64,000 nucleotides of DNA from Kordia sp050633145 (GCF_050633145.1 NZ_JBOEFY010000020.1:160774-224773); one strand, 5' to 3'; counted from the first letter of the stretch, positions 1 to 7,883 are shown. Made by a program: numbers and translations. The notes: generated by a model from the sequence alone, not told the origin.

Positions 1-1
1 T

Positions 2-166
2 ATGATGCGTGGTGAAAAACCATCTACAGCTACTAAAAAAGAAGATTGGGCTTGGGCATATCCAACCTATACTTTAGAAACAAGCAAAACGGTTAAAAGT
101 GTAGTAATTGATCCGTCTGAATTGATGGCTGATATTAATAGAGAAAATAATGTTGCGCGACAGTAA
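2..166 (+). CDS. C-terminal end of a probable M1 family aminopeptidase (partial)
   Basis: An open frame enters from the left edge and ends at TAA 164-166, giving about 54 C-terminal residues. The tail contains WAWAYPTYTLET followed by KSVVIDPSELMADIN. I recall this pattern from the extreme C-terminus of flavobacterial M1 zinc aminopeptidases, whose catalytic domain would lie outside the window. The assignment rests on this short tail only. A strong hairpin follows directly, so the gene ends its transcription unit here. Confidence 0.5.
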   Translation: MMRGEKPSTATKKEDWAWAYPTYTLETSKTVKSVVIDPSELMADINRENNVARQ

Positions 167-190
167 TCAGTGCAATTTTTAGAAATAAAA

Positions 191-220
191 AAGCGAGATC
201 ATAAAAGTATGATCTCGCTT
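191..220. terminator. Bidirectional rho-independent terminator
   Basis: A 12-bp stem (AAGCGAGATCAT paired with ATGATCTCGCTT) is flanked by A- and T-runs. It lies between two convergent genes and can serve both the peptidase (+) and the S24 repressor (-). Confidence 0.85.
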
Positions 221-241
221 TTTTTATGAATCATATATGTT

Positions 242-1045
242 TTAATTTTTCTGTCGGAGTGCGTTTTCTAATAGTACAATCTTACTTTCTAAATCGTGTA
301 GCCTATCGTAAACATCTACAGGTTCTGGCATTTGTTTAGAAGCAAACATTGTTACATACCAAACTTCCATAATTTCTTCTGCATTGATTGTATATGTTGG
401 ATAGTTTCCATCTTTATTATCAGACTTTAAAATAAGCTTTCCGCGTTCTTCTATTCTATTAATAACACGCTTTAACACAATTCCGTCATTACGACTCACA
501 ATAACGTACACACGTCCATCTTTTACGTCGTTTAAATCCTCTACATACTTTCCAAAAACTAAATCGCCATCAAAAAATGTACGTACCATAGAGTTTCCTT
601 GTACTTCAAAACAACGATACGTTCCGTTTGTTAGATGCGGCATGCTAAACGAAGGCAGGGTTTCTATATAACCTGCATCTCCATAACCGTCTAAATAACC
701 TGCTCTCGCTTTTATAGGTACATACACTACATTTTCTTCTCCTTCTTGGTTTACAGCGACTACTTGCGGAATTCCAGCATATGTTTGAAACTCTTTCGTT
801 TCAGATTTAAACATCTGTGAGTTCATACCAAATAAATAATCGGGATTGATATCAAATTCTTTAATAATACTTGTTAATAAATCATAGCCTGGTTTGGTCC
901 TTTTTCTTGACCCATCAGGTTGTGGTCTACCATTCGTAATACTATCTATAGTTGTGCTAGTCACACCAATTCGTTTGGAAAATGAATTATTATTAAGACG
1001 AAAATGATCAATGATCTGTTTTATTTTTTCATGTATTCCTTCCAT
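242..1045 (-). CDS. XRE/S24 family LexA-like transcriptional repressor
   Basis: This is a 267-aa repressor with an N-terminal helix-turn-helix (about residues 5-75) and a C-terminal S24 peptidase/LexA-like domain (about 107-235). The visible active-site elements are the Ala-Gly bond A115-G116 (ARAGYLDGYGD) as the likely self-cleavage point, Ser152 in QGNSM, and Lys192 in IVLKR. A short coiled coil ends the protein. Proteins of this type repress phage or accessory operons and inactivate themselves after DNA damage; that use here is inference. I start at ATG 1043-1045. An upstream in-frame extension to 1255 runs through the operator/promoter region, is AT-rich and unconserved in character, and I reject it. 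The gene faces a tiny HTH gene across a shared control region. Confidence 0.9.
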   Translation of the reverse strand: MEGIHEKIKQIIDHFRLNNNSFSKRIGVTSTTIDSITNGRPQPDGSRKRTKPGYDLLTSIIKEFDINPDYLFGMNSQMFKSETKEFQTYAGIPQVVAVNQEGEENVVYVPIKARAGYLDGYGDAGYIETLPSFSMPHLTNGTYRCFEVQGNSMVRTFFDGDLVFGKYVEDLNDVKDGRVYVIVSRNDGIVLKRVINRIEERGKLILKSDNKDGNYPTYTINAEEIMEVWYVTMFASKQMPEPVDVYDRLHDLESKIVLLENALRQKN

Positions 1046-1064
1046 AATCTCTCTAAATAATTTA

Positions 1065-1138
1065 AACATTTTACAAAATATTTCTGTTTTATGTTTGAAA
1101 TAATCTGTAATTTGTTTATATTTGTACTGTAATTTGTT
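1065..1138. promoter_or_regulatory. Divergent control region with operator-like repeats (S24 repressor / small HTH gene)
   Basis: TGTAATTTGTT occurs at 1106-1116 and again at 1128-1138, exactly 22 bp apart. They flank a TATATTTG (1117-1124) that matches the Bacteroidetes -7 element for plus-strand transcription. A third copy in reverse orientation, AACATTTTACA (1065-1075), sits 20 bp upstream of the repressor start codon, where it could give autorepression. The same repeat pair recurs at 3337-3368 and 8682-8714. Operator function is inferred from repetition and position. Confidence 0.55.
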
Positions 1139-1316
1139 GCTAATATATGAATTATTATTGAAAATCAAACATTTGTGAGGATAAATGTCGGTTTTATTCT
1201 TCATAAATACATAAAAAGCGACAAAATATAGACTGACGGTTACGTATTTGGACACTAAAAGTCACATACGATTTTAAAAGATAGAATAGATAATAACACC
1301 TTATAATACAGCGACC

Positions 1317-1472
1317 ATGAAACGAAGCAAAGAGCTATTAAACAAAAGAAAAAAATTCATTCACAACTACGTAGAAGACAATTCTGCAAAACAAATGAAA
1401 GTAATCATCAACGAATTGGTTGATAAACTGTTCATTTCAGAAAAGACGATATACAATATTTTAAAACAGTAA
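1317..1472 (+). CDS. Small HTH protein, 51 aa
   Basis: The 51-codon frame encodes a basic protein (N-terminus MKRSKELLNKRKKF). Its C-terminal half, IINELVDKLFISEKTIYNIL, reads as a helix-turn-helix with the typical S-x-x-T-I recognition helix. I recall similarly sized HTH proteins being common in Flavobacteriaceae. Placement opposite the S24 repressor, across shared operators, resembles a Cro-like partner; this is inference. About 190 nt separate the candidate -7 element from the start codon. A terminator follows at 1512. Confidence 0.6.
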   Translation: MKRSKELLNKRKKFIHNYVEDNSAKQMKVIINELVDKLFISEKTIYNILKQ

Positions 1473-1511
1473 TTAGCTAGTCACTCAACGCTCATTAAAA
1501 TATGTATATCT

Positions 1512-1547
1512 GGAAAGCTCCTTTTATTTGCCAAAAAAGGAGTTTTC
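1512..1547 (+). terminator. Rho-independent terminator after the small HTH gene
   Basis: GGAAAgCTCCTTTT pairs with AAAAGGAGtTTTCC around a short loop, 40 bp after the stop codon at 1472. Confidence 0.6.
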
Positions 1548-1651
1548 CTTCTCAACAATATGAATGCATCTTGCAGTGAATACAGTTATTGTTACATGAA
1601 AATAAATTCTTAGGGGTTAATCATTATTATTCATAACTACAATACGTATTC

Positions 1652-1680
1652 AAAAAATCCCTTCATGTAAGGGATTTTTT
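1652..1680 (+). terminator. Rho-independent terminator-like hairpin
   Basis: AAAAAATCCCTT and AAGGGATTTTTT pair around a 5-nt loop with a T-tract. No gene is visible in the 100 bp before it; the stretch 1473-1802 otherwise holds only AT-rich spacer and the promoter region of the collar gene. Confidence 0.6.
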
Positions 1681-1802
1681 TGTTACTAATTAAACCACTA
1701 GTTCTAAAGGTGTTAAAAATCTATTTTGTAGGCTTATTCCTTATTTTATTCGTAAATTGAAAGTAATGTACTTCATTTTTATAAACCATAATACTTTTTA
1801 TC

Positions 1803-2474
1803 ATGAAACAATCAATACAAGCACTAAAATCATATTTTGAAACAGGAGACAGACCTACAGAAACTCAGTTTGCAAACTTAATCGACAGTTTAGCAACGCC
1901 AATGATTGGAGAAATTAAAACGGTAAGTTTTGCAGCTGTTCCTTTAGGTTGGGCAAAATGTGATGGACAATTACTAAATATTGCAGATTATGAAACTTTA
2001 TTCAGTTTAATAGGTACTACATACGGCGGTGATGGTACAACAACTTTTGCCTTACCTAATTTACAAGACAGAACCATGATTCATAACAGTTCAAACTTTA
2101 CTATAGGTCAAACTGGAGGAACTGCAGAAAACACGCTTACGGAAAGTCAATTACCAGGGCATAATCATGGTGTTGGAACTTTAACAGCTTCACATACCTT
2201 AACAGGAACAGTACTTGTAAATGAAGAAGATGGTGAAACAAATGATCCTCAAACAAGGAATTTTGGTTTAACAGATCCAGATACTAATAATAATTACAAC
2301 TCTTCATCAAATACTACAACAATGGCTGCAAACAATGTAAGCGTTAGCGGAAACATCTCACTTTCTGGAAATACAGCTTCCACAGGAAACGCAACTCCTG
2401 TAAATAATATGCAGCCTTATTTGGTTGTAAATACAATTATTGCTTTAGAAGGAATTGATCCTTTAGCGAGTTAA
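1803..2474 (+). CDS. Phage tail collar domain protein (microcystin-dependent-protein type), copy 1
   Basis: This 223-aa protein has two parts. Residues 1-31 form an anchor-like module (LKSYFETGDRPTETQFANLI). Residues 35-95 match the phage tail collar domain: GEIKTVSF, then PLGWAKCDGQLL, then FSLIGTTYGGDGTTTFALPNL. The rest is a low-complexity T/N/S-rich beta-type region with HNHGVG, ending in MQPYLVVNTIIALEG, the usual collar-family ending. Such proteins form trimeric fibre or receptor-binding parts of phage tails and related particles. No signal peptide is present. The next gene is a tandem copy that includes its own upstream region. No other tail structural gene is nearby, so the particle it would serve is unknown. 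Confidence 0.85.
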   Translation: MKQSIQALKSYFETGDRPTETQFANLIDSLATPMIGEIKTVSFAAVPLGWAKCDGQLLNIADYETLFSLIGTTYGGDGTTTFALPNLQDRTMIHNSSNFTIGQTGGTAENTLTESQLPGHNHGVGTLTASHTLTGTVLVNEEDGETNDPQTRNFGLTDPDTNNNYNSSSNTTTMAANNVSVSGNISLSGNTASTGNATPVNNMQPYLVVNTIIALEGIDPLAS

Positions 2475-2562
2475 AAAAGTATAATTTGTAAGTTTAAACT
2501 TTAATTTATTTGTAAATTGAAAGAATTATACTTCATTTTATTAACCGTAATACTTTTTTATC

Positions 2563-3195
2563 ATGCAACAATCAGTACAAACATTAAAATCTTGTCTATC
2601 AAATTTAGTAGACAGTTTAGCACTTCCAATGATTGGAGAAATCAAAACCATTAGTTTTTCTACAGTTCCAAATGGCTGGGCAAAGTGCGATGGACAATTA
2701 TTAAATATTTTAGACTACGGAACTTTATTTGGTCTAATAGGAACTACGTATGGTGGCGATGGAGTTACAACCTTTGCTTTGCCAAATTTACAGGGAAAAA
2801 CCGTGATTCATAACGATGTAAATTATGCACTTGGTCAAACTGGAGGAACTAGCGAAAATACACTTACAGTAAATCAATTACCTACACACAGTCATGGTGT
2901 TGGAACCTTAGCTGCTTCACATACACTTAAAGGAACAGTACTTGTAAACGAAGAAGACGGTGAGTCTGATGATCCTAATGGAAGAAATTTTGGTGTAAGT
3001 ACTTCCGATACTCCTTATAATGCTAGTACAAATGATAAATTAATGGCAGCTAATAATGTACAAATTAACGGAAATATTTCACTTTCGGGAACTACAGCTT
3101 CTACAGGAAATGGAATGCCTGTAAATAATGTGCAACCTTATTTGGCATTAAATACAATTATTGCTTTGGAAGGAATTGATCCATCTACAATTTGA
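2563..3195 (+). CDS. Phage tail collar domain protein, tandem copy 2 with shortened N-terminal module
   Basis: This 210-aa protein is clearly paralogous to the preceding one over its full length (GEIKTISF, GWAKCDGQLL, TTYGGDG, FALPNLQ, ALNTIIALEG). It lacks the 13 residues corresponding to YFETGDRPTETQF of copy 1, so the N-terminal module runs LKSCLSNLVDSLA. The upstream 60 bp also resembles that of copy 1 (TTTGTAAATTGAAAG, then ATCATG at the start), so the duplication took the promoter region as well. Losing the GD-P-T core may abolish attachment if that module is an anchor (inference). Confidence 0.85.
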   Translation: MQQSVQTLKSCLSNLVDSLALPMIGEIKTISFSTVPNGWAKCDGQLLNILDYGTLFGLIGTTYGGDGVTTFALPNLQGKTVIHNDVNYALGQTGGTSENTLTVNQLPTHSHGVGTLAASHTLKGTVLVNEEDGESDDPNGRNFGVSTSDTPYNASTNDKLMAANNVQINGNISLSGTTASTGNGMPVNNVQPYLALNTIIALEGIDPSTI

Positions 3196-3224
3196 TTACT
3201 AAAATAATACTATAAAACTCTTCA

Positions 3225-3250
3225 TAAAATCCCTTGTTCTAAGGGGTTTT
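3225..3250 (+). terminator. Terminator after the collar gene pair
   Basis: AAAATCCCTT and AAGGGgTTTT pair around a 5-nt loop, 30 bp after the stop at 3195. Confidence 0.65.
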
Positions 3251-3336
3251 ATTTTCTTCTTATTTTGAGTAAAACACCTCATCATCCACTCAAAAATAGC
3301 GATTCAAACAAAAAACAGAAAAAACAATAATTATTT

Positions 3337-3377
3337 TGTAATATGTTTGTTTTATATTGTAATATGTTTTATATTTG
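3337..3377 (+). promoter_or_regulatory. Promoter with operator-like direct repeats for the endolysin operon
   Basis: TGTAATATGTT is found at 3337-3347 and 3358-3368 (21 bp apart), followed after one base by TATATTTG at 3370-3377, the -7 element. This matches the arrangement at the S24 repressor locus and at 8682-8723. The start codon is about 280 nt further on, so the transcript has a long leader. Confidence 0.55.
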
Positions 3378-3564
3378 TACTCGCTTTTCTAATGAACTGT
3401 GCATCATTTTGTACGATTCGTATTTTAAAAAACACTGTTGAGAAGAATCTTATACGCTTGCAAACCCTATTCTGGTTAAGAAACATAAAAAAATAGTTGC
3501 ATAAGTTACAAGTTTTTTTATTCTCAAATTAAATTCCAACATTTTCATGAATATATTAATCATG

Positions 3565-3631
3565 CGCTGACAATTGCAGTTGCAAAAGGCGATTGTTTGC
3601 AATTTTTTTAGACAATGTACATAGCATTGTC
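3565..3631 (+). other. Structured leader of the endolysin operon
   Basis: Within the leader, TTGCAA (3580s) can pair with TTGCAA (about 3598-3603), just ahead of a run of seven T's, like an attenuator. The perfect hairpin GACAATG-7 nt-CATTGTC follows at 3611-3631, ending 25 nt before the start codon. I see no known riboswitch. Premature termination or translation control is possible but unproven. Confidence 0.3.
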
Positions 3632-3656
3632 ACTTAATTACTAAAAGTTAAAAACT

Positions 3657-4091
3657 ATGAACTTAATTCAAAAAGCATTATCACAATATGGAGTAACAGA
3701 AGTTGATGGTAAAGCAGATAATCCCCAAATTATTAGATATTTTGAAGTATTAGGATTCAATAGCAGCAAATTACACGATGAAACAGCTTGGTGTAGTGCA
3801 TTTGTAAATTGGGTTTCTAAAACGGAAAACTATTCATACAGTGGAAAATTAAATGCTAGAAGTTGGTTAAATGTTGGTGAATCTACCGCATTACCTACAC
3901 AAGGAGACGTTGTTGTATTATGGCGTGAATCTCCTAGTAGTTGGAAAGGACATGTCGGTTTTTTTGTAAAACAAACAAAGCGATATGTATACATTTTAGG
4001 AGGCAATCAGAACAATAAAGTTTCTATTAAAGCTTATCCTAAAAACAGAGTTTTAGATTACAGAAAACTATCGAAAAATGGAGAAAATTAA
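3657..4091 (+). CDS. TIGR02594-type NlpC/P60-like peptidoglycan peptidase (endolysin-like)
   Basis: This 144-aa protein has the papain-like layout of TIGR02594/CHAP-type amidases: catalytic Cys in AWCSAFVNWV (about residue 43), GDVVVLWRES, His in GHVGFFV (about 102), then GGNQNN. No signal peptide is visible, so release to the cell wall would need a holin, and the next gene encodes one. The two frames overlap by 14 bp, implying translational coupling. Phage and tailocin lysis cassettes use this arrangement to cut peptidoglycan. Confidence 0.85.
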   Translation: MNLIQKALSQYGVTEVDGKADNPQIIRYFEVLGFNSSKLHDETAWCSAFVNWVSKTENYSYSGKLNARSWLNVGESTALPTQGDVVVLWRESPSSWKGHVGFFVKQTKRYVYILGGNQNNKVSIKAYPKNRVLDYRKLSKNGEN

Positions 4092-4518
4092 GCCTTACTT
4101 ATTTTGGCTATTTGCTCTTATTGCGCCTATTGTTTCTGTAATGCTCACCGTTGCTTTTCTAATTATTGTAGATTTTATTACAGGAACCTACGCAGCAATT
4201 AAGAAAAATATCCCTATTACTAGCGAACGCATTGGTAATACAATTTCAAAATTTTTTATCTATAATTTGGTGGTTATTTCTGCCTTTTTATTAGAAAAAT
4301 ATATTGTAAAAGAAATTCCGTTTATGCGGATTATTGCTGGATTTATAGCTATAGCTGAAATAAAATCCATCATGGAAAATTTTAACGAAATCTATGGTAT
4401 AAACCCTTTTAAAGCTTTGGTTAATTTAATCAAAAAAAAGTCTTTTGAAGATTTAGAAGAAACCATAGATGTTCTTGTAAACAACAAAGAGCAAGATCAA
4501 AAAATTCAAAAAAAATGA
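4078..4518 (+). CDS. Phage holin family protein (Phage_holin_4 type)
   Basis: This 146-aa protein has hydrophobic segments at about 7-35, 58-78 and 82-100 and the family signature DFITGTYAAIKKNIPITSER, followed by a basic/acidic C-terminal tail. It would form inner-membrane lesions that let the upstream endolysin reach the wall. It overlaps the endolysin gene by 14 bp, and its TGA overlaps the next ATG (ATGA at 4515-4518). The three genes form one coupled operon under the repeat-containing promoter at 3337. Confidence 0.85.
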   Translation: MEKIKPYLFWLFALIAPIVSVMLTVAFLIIVDFITGTYAAIKKNIPITSERIGNTISKFFIYNLVVISAFLLEKYIVKEIPFMRIIAGFIAIAEIKSIMENFNEIYGINPFKALVNLIKKKSFEDLEETIDVLVNNKEQDQKIQKK

Positions 4519-5111
4519 AACAAACATTAGAAACATTAAAATCATATTTTGAAACAGGCGACAAACCAACACAAACAGAATATGAAAACTTATTGGACAG
4601 TTTAATACATGTAAATCAGGTTCCTGTCCAGGTTCATACTGTAGAAGCATCTTCCGATTATGGAAGTGCAGCGTACAGTCCTACTCATCCATTTCGAAAT
4701 ATTGTACGTTTAAAATCAGGGTTTACAAATTATCACTGGCTAAGTGAGTCTGGACAAACTACCAATCAACGCCTTTGTATATATTTTGCAAATCCATGTA
4801 GTATCTCAAGATTTAATTATATAAATGCTGGACAAAATGCAACAGCAAAAGGTGGTATTAAAACCTGTAGAATGTATGGTATGACCTCAAAAATGATGTA
4901 TGATACTACACATGGAACAATAGTTCCTGAAATGACCGATGTATTATACAGTGGAGACTTAGAACAATATACAGAAAGCCAGTTTGATGAAGGCGGCGTT
5001 AGTGTTGAGATTCCAAAAACACAGAAGATTTACGGAATCATTTTAGACATGGACAATAAACATACTGGAGAAGCATATATTGGATTAAAAGCAATGAGTT
5101 TTTATCAATAA
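4515..5111 (+). CDS. Tail-protein-like protein with shared N-terminal module and a beta-rich C-terminal domain
   Basis: Residues 1-31 (LKSYFETGDKPTQTEYENLL) match the N-terminal module of the collar protein at 1803 almost position for position. The remaining 165 residues are unrelated to the collar domain. They look like a beta-sandwich of the discoidin/F5-F8 kind, with PFRNIVRLKSG early and IYGIILDMDNKHTGEAYIGL late; the domain name is a guess. A fibre or receptor-binding role is inferred from the shared anchor and from ATGA coupling to the holin gene. A terminator follows at 5172. Confidence 0.6.
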   Translation: MKQTLETLKSYFETGDKPTQTEYENLLDSLIHVNQVPVQVHTVEASSDYGSAAYSPTHPFRNIVRLKSGFTNYHWLSESGQTTNQRLCIYFANPCSISRFNYINAGQNATAKGGIKTCRMYGMTSKMMYDTTHGTIVPEMTDVLYSGDLEQYTESQFDEGGVSVEIPKTQKIYGIILDMDNKHTGEAYIGLKAMSFYQ

Positions 5112-5171
5112 TTATTTCTTATTTGATGTAAACTGTATTATTCTAAATATACAATAAATAAAAAATCATCT

Positions 5172-5205
5172 AGAGCCTTTGCATAAAAACAGAGGCTCTT
5201 TTTAG
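5172..5205 (+). terminator. Terminator of the endolysin-holin-tail operon
   Basis: AGAGCCT pairs with AGGCTCT around a 14-nt loop, followed by TTTTT; it lies 60 bp after the stop at 5111. Confidence 0.7.
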
Positions 5206-5216
5206 CTTATATTATC

Positions 5217-5426
5217 ATGAAAAAAATACAAATATCTACAGACCGAATATTACTAATTATCATCCTTATGTTACTTTGGTATAGCACTTTAATAAAAGCG
5301 TGCGAAAGTGACGTTGACATCAGTTTGCAACCAAATGTAACTATGGTAAATGATAAAATTTATACTATGGAGATAAATAACTCAGGAAGAAAAAGCAATA
5401 TAAAGGCGATTAGTACTAGCTATTAA
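5217..5426 (+). CDS. Small hypothetical exported or membrane protein, 69 aa
   Basis: The N-terminus has a positively charged start followed by the hydrophobic stretch ILLIIILMLLWYSTLI (about residues 11-26). It then has ACESDVDISLQPN and a polar C-terminus. It could be a signal-anchored or exported protein. The distribution of hydrophobic residues resembles a spanin or small lipoprotein of a lysis cassette, but no lipobox is convincing and the function is unknown. It lies just past the terminator of the lysis operon and converges with the next gene, overlapping by 4 bp. Confidence 0.5.
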   Translation: MKKIQISTDRILLIIILMLLWYSTLIKACESDVDISLQPNVTMVNDKIYTMEINNSGRKSNIKAISTSY

Positions 5427-5737
5427 ATCAAAAATACAATTGCAATAATTAATGCGATCAATATAAATTTTAATAAAAGAATAGTCTTATCCGATTTGTG
5501 AAACAACGTATTAATTTCTGTCTCAGTTTCTTCAGTTTCCTTCTCTTTCAAGCATTCATTTACATGTTCTACATACGGAAGATCTTTTTCATGAAAAAAA
5601 TACTCTGTAAACTTAGAGTCAGGAATTTCCCTTTTTACAAAATGAATTTGCTGTTTCTTTAATGCATTATCAAAGAAATCTTCAGCTTTTTCATTTGTAA
5701 ACAATTTAAAATAACGTTCTAATTTTACTTTCTTCAT
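5423..5737 (-). CDS. Hypothetical C-tail-anchored membrane protein, 104 aa
   Basis: The polar N-terminal part contains FFDNALKKQQIHFVKREIPDS. It is followed by an acidic, Thr/Glu-rich spacer (about residues 66-76) and a single C-terminal transmembrane helix (about 87-104: LLLKFILIALIIAIVFLI). I do not recognise a family with confidence. It stands alone between the accessory block and rnpA and is divergent from rnpA. Confidence 0.55.
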   Translation of the reverse strand: MKKVKLERYFKLFTNEKAEDFFDNALKKQQIHFVKREIPDSKFTEYFFHEKDLPYVEHVNECLKEKETEETETEINTLFHKSDKTILLLKFILIALIIAIVFLI

Positions 5738-5810
5738 TTATGGTCCGTGTACAATAAAGATAGTAAATACAATCTTATTTTCTATTTTTACCGAGATTCA
5801 AAAAATATTT

Positions 5811-6203
5811 ATGAATTATCGTTTTCCAAAAGAAGAAAAATTAAAAAGCAAAAAGTGTATTGAACTCCTTTTTAACGAAGGAAGTTCAGTTTCTAAGTTT
5901 CCACTAAAACTCATTTATGTTGCAACAGATTTGCCTAAAGATGTCCAAATTCAAGCAGGTGTTTCTGTAACTAAAAGGCGTTTTAAAAAAGCTGTAACAC
6001 GCAATCGTATCAAAAGATTAATGCGAGAAGCCTATCGTTTACACAAAAATGACGTTTTTAACAGAATATCAACATCCTATGCTTTTATGTTTTTGTATAT
6101 TGGAAAACAAGAACCAACTTTTGAAGAAATAGAAAAATCAATGGTTCGTTTGTTGGAAAAATTTATTGAAAAAACTGACGCAACAAACACACTTGAAAAC
6201 TAG
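5811..6203 (+). CDS. rnpA: Ribonuclease P protein component
   Basis: This 130-aa basic protein assists the RNase P RNA in maturing tRNA 5' ends. The family signature RNRIKRLMREAYR is at residues 64-76, preceded by VSVTKRRFKKAVTRN. Length fits the family (about 110-140). It is followed after 42 bp by a CtpA-type protease gene on the same strand. rpmH and dnaA, its partners in many other phyla, are not adjacent, which is normal for Bacteroidetes. Confidence 0.95.
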   Translation: MNYRFPKEEKLKSKKCIELLFNEGSSVSKFPLKLIYVATDLPKDVQIQAGVSVTKRRFKKAVTRNRIKRLMREAYRLHKNDVFNRISTSYAFMFLYIGKQEPTFEEIEKSMVRLLEKFIEKTDATNTLEN

Positions 6204-6245
6204 GTATATATAAGCTACTTTACTAGCTATTAATGAAGTATAAAG

Positions 6246-7883
6246 ATGAAGAAACTATTCAAAAAACGAGTTATCATTCCTATATTGGCAATCACACTTT
6301 TATTTGGTGCCGTAGGTTTTAAAAGTGATTTCTTTGAAATTGCAAAGCAAATTGAAATATTCACAACCATGTTTAAACAATTAAACATGAATTATGTAGA
6401 TGAAACAAATCCAGCTGAATTGATGGATGATGCCATCAAAGAAATGCTGAATGACCTAGATCCGTATACCAAATTCTATAACGAACAAGATGTAGAAGCT
6501 GCAAAAATTAGAAATGCTGGTGAATATTCAGGAATTGGTGCTTCTGTTCGTAGAAACAAAAATAAAATTACCATCATTGAACCGTATAAAGACTATCCTG
6601 CAGATAAAGCTGGATTAAAAGCTGGTGATGAAATTGTAAAAATTGGCGATATTGTTATTGCTAGTTTTAAAGAAGATACAGGCGAATTGTTAAAAGGTGC
6701 TGCCAATAGTAAAGTGAAAATTGTATACAAACGTCAAGGAAAAGAATATACAACTGAGCTAACTCGAACTAAAATTGAAGTAGATGCGGTTCCTTTTTAT
6801 AAAATGATCGATGACAAAACTGGTTATATTGTATTGGCTAAATTCAACAAAAAAGCAAGTGCTCAAACCAAAGACGCATTGGAAAGATTAAAAGAAGAAG
6901 GTGCAGAACGAATTGTATTAGACTTGCGTGGAAACCCTGGAGGATTACTAAGAGAATCAATTGCAATTGTGAATCTATTTGTACCTAAAGGCGAAGTAAT
7001 TGTGACCACAAAATCAAAAGTTAAAAAATACAACAGAACTTATAAAACGAAAAAGAAACCTGTAGATACAGAAATTCCGTTAGTAGTTTTAGTCAATGGA
7101 AAAAGTGCTTCTGCAAGTGAGATTGTTTCTGGAGCATTACAAGATTTAGACAGAGCAGTTGTAATTGGCGCGCGTAGTTTTGGAAAAGGTTTGGTACAAC
7201 AACCTAAAAAACTAACGTACGGAACACAATTAAAAGTTACAATTTCAAGATATTATACACCTTCTGGTCGTTGTATTCAAGCTTTAGATTATTGGAATAG
7301 AGATGCCAATGGAAACGCTGTAAGAACTGGTGAAGATGATTACAATGCTTTTAAAACGAAAAAAGGAAGAACGGTTTATGATGGTGGTGGAATCAATCCA
7401 GATATTGAAATTTCTTCACAAAAAACAAGTGACTTTACAAGATCATTAATCGGAAACTTAGCTATTTTCAATTATGCAACTGAGTTTTACAATCAAAATT
7501 CATTTGCTTCTATGAATGATTTTTCTAGTGATAATATAAACTACGATGCTTTCAAAAAAAGTGTGGCGGCTTCTGGTGTAGATTATTACGAAACGAACAC
7601 AGAAAAAGAACTCAAAAAAATCATGAGCACAAAAGAAGCAGCCGATTTTGGTAACAATGTTTCTAAAGAATATGATGATTTATTAGCTTCTATCAAACAA
7701 AGCAAATTAGATGCTTTAGACACGTATAAGTCGCAAATTGAAGTAGAACTTCAAAACGAAATTTTAAAGCGTTATTTCTATCGTGAAGGCTTATATGAGT
7801 ATCAATTAACACATGATAAAGCTATAAAAGAAGCAACTGCTTTATTAGCAAATAAAAGCAAATACGACGGTATTTTAAACTAA
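6246..7883 (+). CDS. S41 family carboxy-terminal processing peptidase (CtpA/Prc type)
   Basis: This 545-aa protein has an N-terminal membrane or signal segment (residues 8-24), a PDZ domain (about 95-170, GIGASVRR and DKAGLKAGDEIVKI), and the S41 catalytic domain (about 175-390). DLRGNPGGLLRESI is at 226-239, the nucleophile motif SASASE at 287-292, and the Lys of FGKG at 314, giving the Ser/Lys dyad of Ctp enzymes. A long C-terminal extension follows. It acts in the periplasm, trimming or degrading proteins from their C-termini. It probably shares a transcription unit with rnpA. Confidence 0.92.
   Translation: MKKLFKKRVIIPILAITLLFGAVGFKSDFFEIAKQIEIFTTMFKQLNMNYVDETNPAELMDDAIKEMLNDLDPYTKFYNEQDVEAAKIRNAGEYSGIGASVRRNKNKITIIEPYKDYPADKAGLKAGDEIVKIGDIVIASFKEDTGELLKGAANSKVKIVYKRQGKEYTTELTRTKIEVDAVPFYKMIDDKTGYIVLAKFNKKASAQTKDALERLKEEGAERIVLDLRGNPGGLLRESIAIVNLFVPKGEVIVTTKSKVKKYNRTYKTKKKPVDTEIPLVVLVNGKSASASEIVSGALQDLDRAVVIGARSFGKGLVQQPKKLTYGTQLKVTISRYYTPSGRCIQALDYWNRDANGNAVRTGEDDYNAFKTKKGRTVYDGGGINPDIEISSQKTSDFTRSLIGNLAIFNYATEFYNQNSFASMNDFSSDNINYDAFKKSVAASGVDYYETNTEKELKKIMSTKEAADFGNNVSKEYDDLLASIKQSKLDALDTYKSQIEVELQNEILKRYFYREGLYEYQLTHDKAIKEATALLANKSKYDGILN

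Noticed and set aside
1046..1255. 70-residue N-terminal extension of the S24 repressor frame
   Set aside because: It translates through the operator-like repeats and promoter; the HTH begins naturally at MEGIHEKIKQ (1045).
3392..3496. 34-codon open frame just after the 3370 -7 element
   Set aside because: It starts 15 bp from the promoter element but has no protein-like character or conserved feature I can see; it is kept only as leader sequence.
5811..6203. rnpA as a marker of the replication origin
   Set aside because: The rpmH-dnaA context that makes rnpA an origin marker in other phyla is missing here, so it was not used as evidence for oriC.
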